The notes below the pieces were generated by a model that did no database searches, was not told the DNA's origin, and saw only the letters and a program-made list of their open reading frames with translations. The translations under genes were made by a program, and so were the position numbers. A DNA stretch of 64,000 bases from Kitasatospora herbaricolor (GTDB taxonomy: Bacteria; Actinomycetota; Actinomycetes; Streptomycetales; Streptomycetaceae): NCBI RefSeq assembly GCF_030813695.1, contig NZ_JAUSVA010000002.1:7215501-7279500 (forward strand). The letters run 5' to 3'. The number at the start of each line of letters is the position of its first letter. Within the stretch, counting starts at the first letter, position 1. Of this stretch, positions 62,754-64,000 are shown in pieces.

Positions 62754-62774
62754 CCGGCCCCGGCCCGGTCGGAA

Positions 62775-62818
62775 CCCCGGCGGAGCCGGCGCCGCAGCGC
62801 GCCGCTCCGCCGGGGTTT
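62775..62818 (+). terminator. Intrinsic terminator behind the dehydratase gene
   Basis: CCCCGGCGGAGC (62775-62786) and GCTCCGCCGGGG (62804-62815) form a perfect 12-bp stem, followed by TTT. Confidence 0.8.
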
Positions 62819-62863
62819 CGGCGGTGCTCCGGCCTCGAAGACTCTCGGTGGCGGCCCGGCCGG

Positions 62864-62887
62864 CTTATTAGACTCGATGTCGATAAG
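62864..62887 (+). promoter_or_regulatory. AT-rich imperfect palindrome upstream of the PF10118 gene
   Basis: CTTAT (62864-62868) and ATAAG (62883-62887) flank a centre with GACTCGATGTC. It is markedly AT-richer than its surroundings, 85 bp before the start codon, and could be a TetR-type operator or contain the promoter. Confidence 0.4.
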
Positions 62888-62972
62888 AGTGGTCGAAACC
62901 CTTGTCGCCCGCTCTACCCGCGAGTAAGTTGCCCAGAGTCGAGCCGCCACCCGCAGGTCAGGAGGGCCCCTC

Positions 62973-63944
62973 ATGCCCCGTGCCACCCGTGCCGCCGCTG
63001 CCGTCCCCGCAGCACCCGCCCCCGCCGCCCGCACCGCCGCGGCCCCCGTCCTGCGCGCAGCCGCCGCGCCCACGATCCACGAGAACCTCGTCCTCGAACC
63101 CCGGGACGTCCGCTTCGACTGGTCCCGGCTGCCGCTGCACTGGATCCCGGACGAGCCGATGGCCACCCACACCATCAACGTGCTGCACCTGCTGCTGCCC
63201 GAGGGCGAGCGCTGGTTCGTCGAGGTGTTCAAGGAGGCGCTGCCGCTGATCACCGACGAGCAGCTGCGCGAGGAGGTGCTCGGCTTCATCGGCCAGGAGT
63301 CCATCCACGCCGAGGCCCACCAGGAGGTGCTCGACCACCTGCTCGCCCAGGGGCTGGACCCGCGCCCGTACGTCCGGCAGATCTCCTGGCTGTTCCGGCG
63401 GATCCTCGGCGAGCGCAGCGGGCTGGACCCGCGCCGGCGGCGCGAGAACATCATCGAGCGGGTGGCGTTCGTCGCCGCCATCGAGCACTTCACCGCCTTC
63501 CTCGGCGACTGGGCGCTCAACTCCCCGGGCCTGGACCGCGCCAAGGCCGACCCGACCATGCTCGACCTGCTGCGCTGGCACGGTGCCGAGGAGGTCGAGC
63601 ACCGCAGCGTGGCGTACGACCTGATGGTCCACCTCGACCCGGGCTACCTGCGCCGGGTGCGCGGGATGGCGGTCTCCGGGCCGCTGCTGGTCCACCTCTG
63701 GGTGCGGGGCGTCCGCTTCCTGCTCGCCGCCGACCCCACCCTGGACGGGCGGATCCGCCCGACCTGGCGCGAGGCCCGGCAGATCGCGGGCCGCGGGATG
63801 CTGCCCGACCCGATCCGCTCGCTGCGCTCCGGCCTGCGCTACCTCAAGCCCGGCTACCACCCCACCCAGGAGGGCTCGTCCAGCCAGGCGCTCAGCTACC
63901 TGGCCACCTCCCCGGCGGCCCGCGCCGCCGCCGCCCACCACTGA
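62973..63944 (+). CDS. PF10118-family putative metal-dependent hydrolase
   Basis: The 323-residue protein has the two helical metal-ligand motifs of this family, GFIGQESIHAEAHQEVLDHLL (about 109-129) and WHGAEEVEHRSVAYDLMVHL (about 207-226), a ferritin-like di-iron pattern of Glu and His. The first 35 residues are Ala/Pro-rich. The family is annotated as metal-dependent hydrolase without a known substrate and often stands beside ferredoxin-type reductases. ATG 62973 follows GGAGGG. Confidence 0.85.
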   Translation: MPRATRAAAAVPAAPAPAARTAAAPVLRAAAAPTIHENLVLEPRDVRFDWSRLPLHWIPDEPMATHTINVLHLLLPEGERWFVEVFKEALPLITDEQLREEVLGFIGQESIHAEAHQEVLDHLLAQGLDPRPYVRQISWLFRRILGERSGLDPRRRRENIIERVAFVAAIEHFTAFLGDWALNSPGLDRAKADPTMLDLLRWHGAEEVEHRSVAYDLMVHLDPGYLRRVRGMAVSGPLLVHLWVRGVRFLLAADPTLDGRIRPTWREARQIAGRGMLPDPIRSLRSGLRYLKPGYHPTQEGSSSQALSYLATSPAARAAAAHH

Positions 63945-63976
63945 CCCGCCGCCAGGAGCCAGGAGAGCCGCCCCGG

Positions 63977-64000
63977 ATGGACCTCACCACCCCGCCCCCG
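63977..64000 (+). CDS. Start of a further gene, cut by the window edge
   Basis: ATG 63977 follows CAGGAGAG at a good distance and opens MDLTTPPP before the window ends. It lies 32 bp behind the PF10118 gene, as expected for the next gene of an operon. Nothing can be said about its product. Confidence 0.4.

Overview
The window is very GC-rich DNA with strong third-position GC bias, GTG/TTG starts, ATGA/GTGA stop-start overlaps, leaderless-type promoters and typical actinomycete gene sets (a cvn conservon, a SARP-type regulator, RNase Sa, many IclR and TetR regulators). This points to Streptomyces or a close relative such as Kitasatospora; the genus cannot be fixed from this stretch alone. The DNA looks chromosomal. 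I see no rRNA, tRNA, insertion sequence, phage gene or CRISPR array.

Layout. 1-5.2 kb: 5' end of an acyl-CoA synthetase gene, then a complete four-gene conservon cvnABCD. 5.2-15.9 kb: an organosulfur scavenging region with two Cys-rich leader peptides, two paralogous lipoprotein binding proteins, a DszB-like desulfinase candidate, permease and ATPase, a signal-less binding-protein-like protein, an SsuD-type monooxygenase and an M20 amidohydrolase; an IclR and a receiver-less winged-helix regulator lie inside it. 16.2-19.3 kb: aldo/keto reductase, truncated haemoglobin, then a third Cys-Cys leader peptide in front of a luciferase-like flavin monooxygenase. 19.7-25.9 kb: a SARP/ATPase regulator that appears frameshifted, next to an MMPL exporter with an 11-bp phased SARP-like operator. 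26.1-28.7 kb: TetR, DUF4865, carboxymuconolactone-decarboxylase-like and phosphotriesterase-like genes. 28.8-39.4 kb: nucleotidyltransferase, a TetR/FMN-reductase divergon, secreted or membrane esterase, secreted three-CBM alpha-amylase with MalR-like sites, RNase Sa homologue, HAD and Nudix enzymes.

39.6-57.9 kb is a purine/ureide catabolism island: AllR-like IclR, malate synthase, 8-oxoguanine deaminase, NCS2 purine permease, uricase, HIU hydrolase, OHCU decarboxylase, a small HTH gene, hydroxypyruvate isomerase, tartronate-semialdehyde reductase, glycerate kinase, allantoinase, allantoicase and catalase. Urate goes to allantoin, allantoate and finally glyoxylate, which can enter malate (AceB) or glycerate (GlxR, GlxK); catalase removes the peroxide made by uricase. 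Four promoters in this island carry the same element, TTCAACAAA-NN-GTTGA-like, on or beside the -35 box, which suggests one local regulon.

58.1-64.0 kb: S66 LD-carboxypeptidase/MccF-like protein, an IclR regulator behind a perfect 24-bp palindrome, Nudix hydrolase, secreted astacin-type protease, PLP-dependent dehydratase and a PF10118 putative metal-dependent hydrolase.
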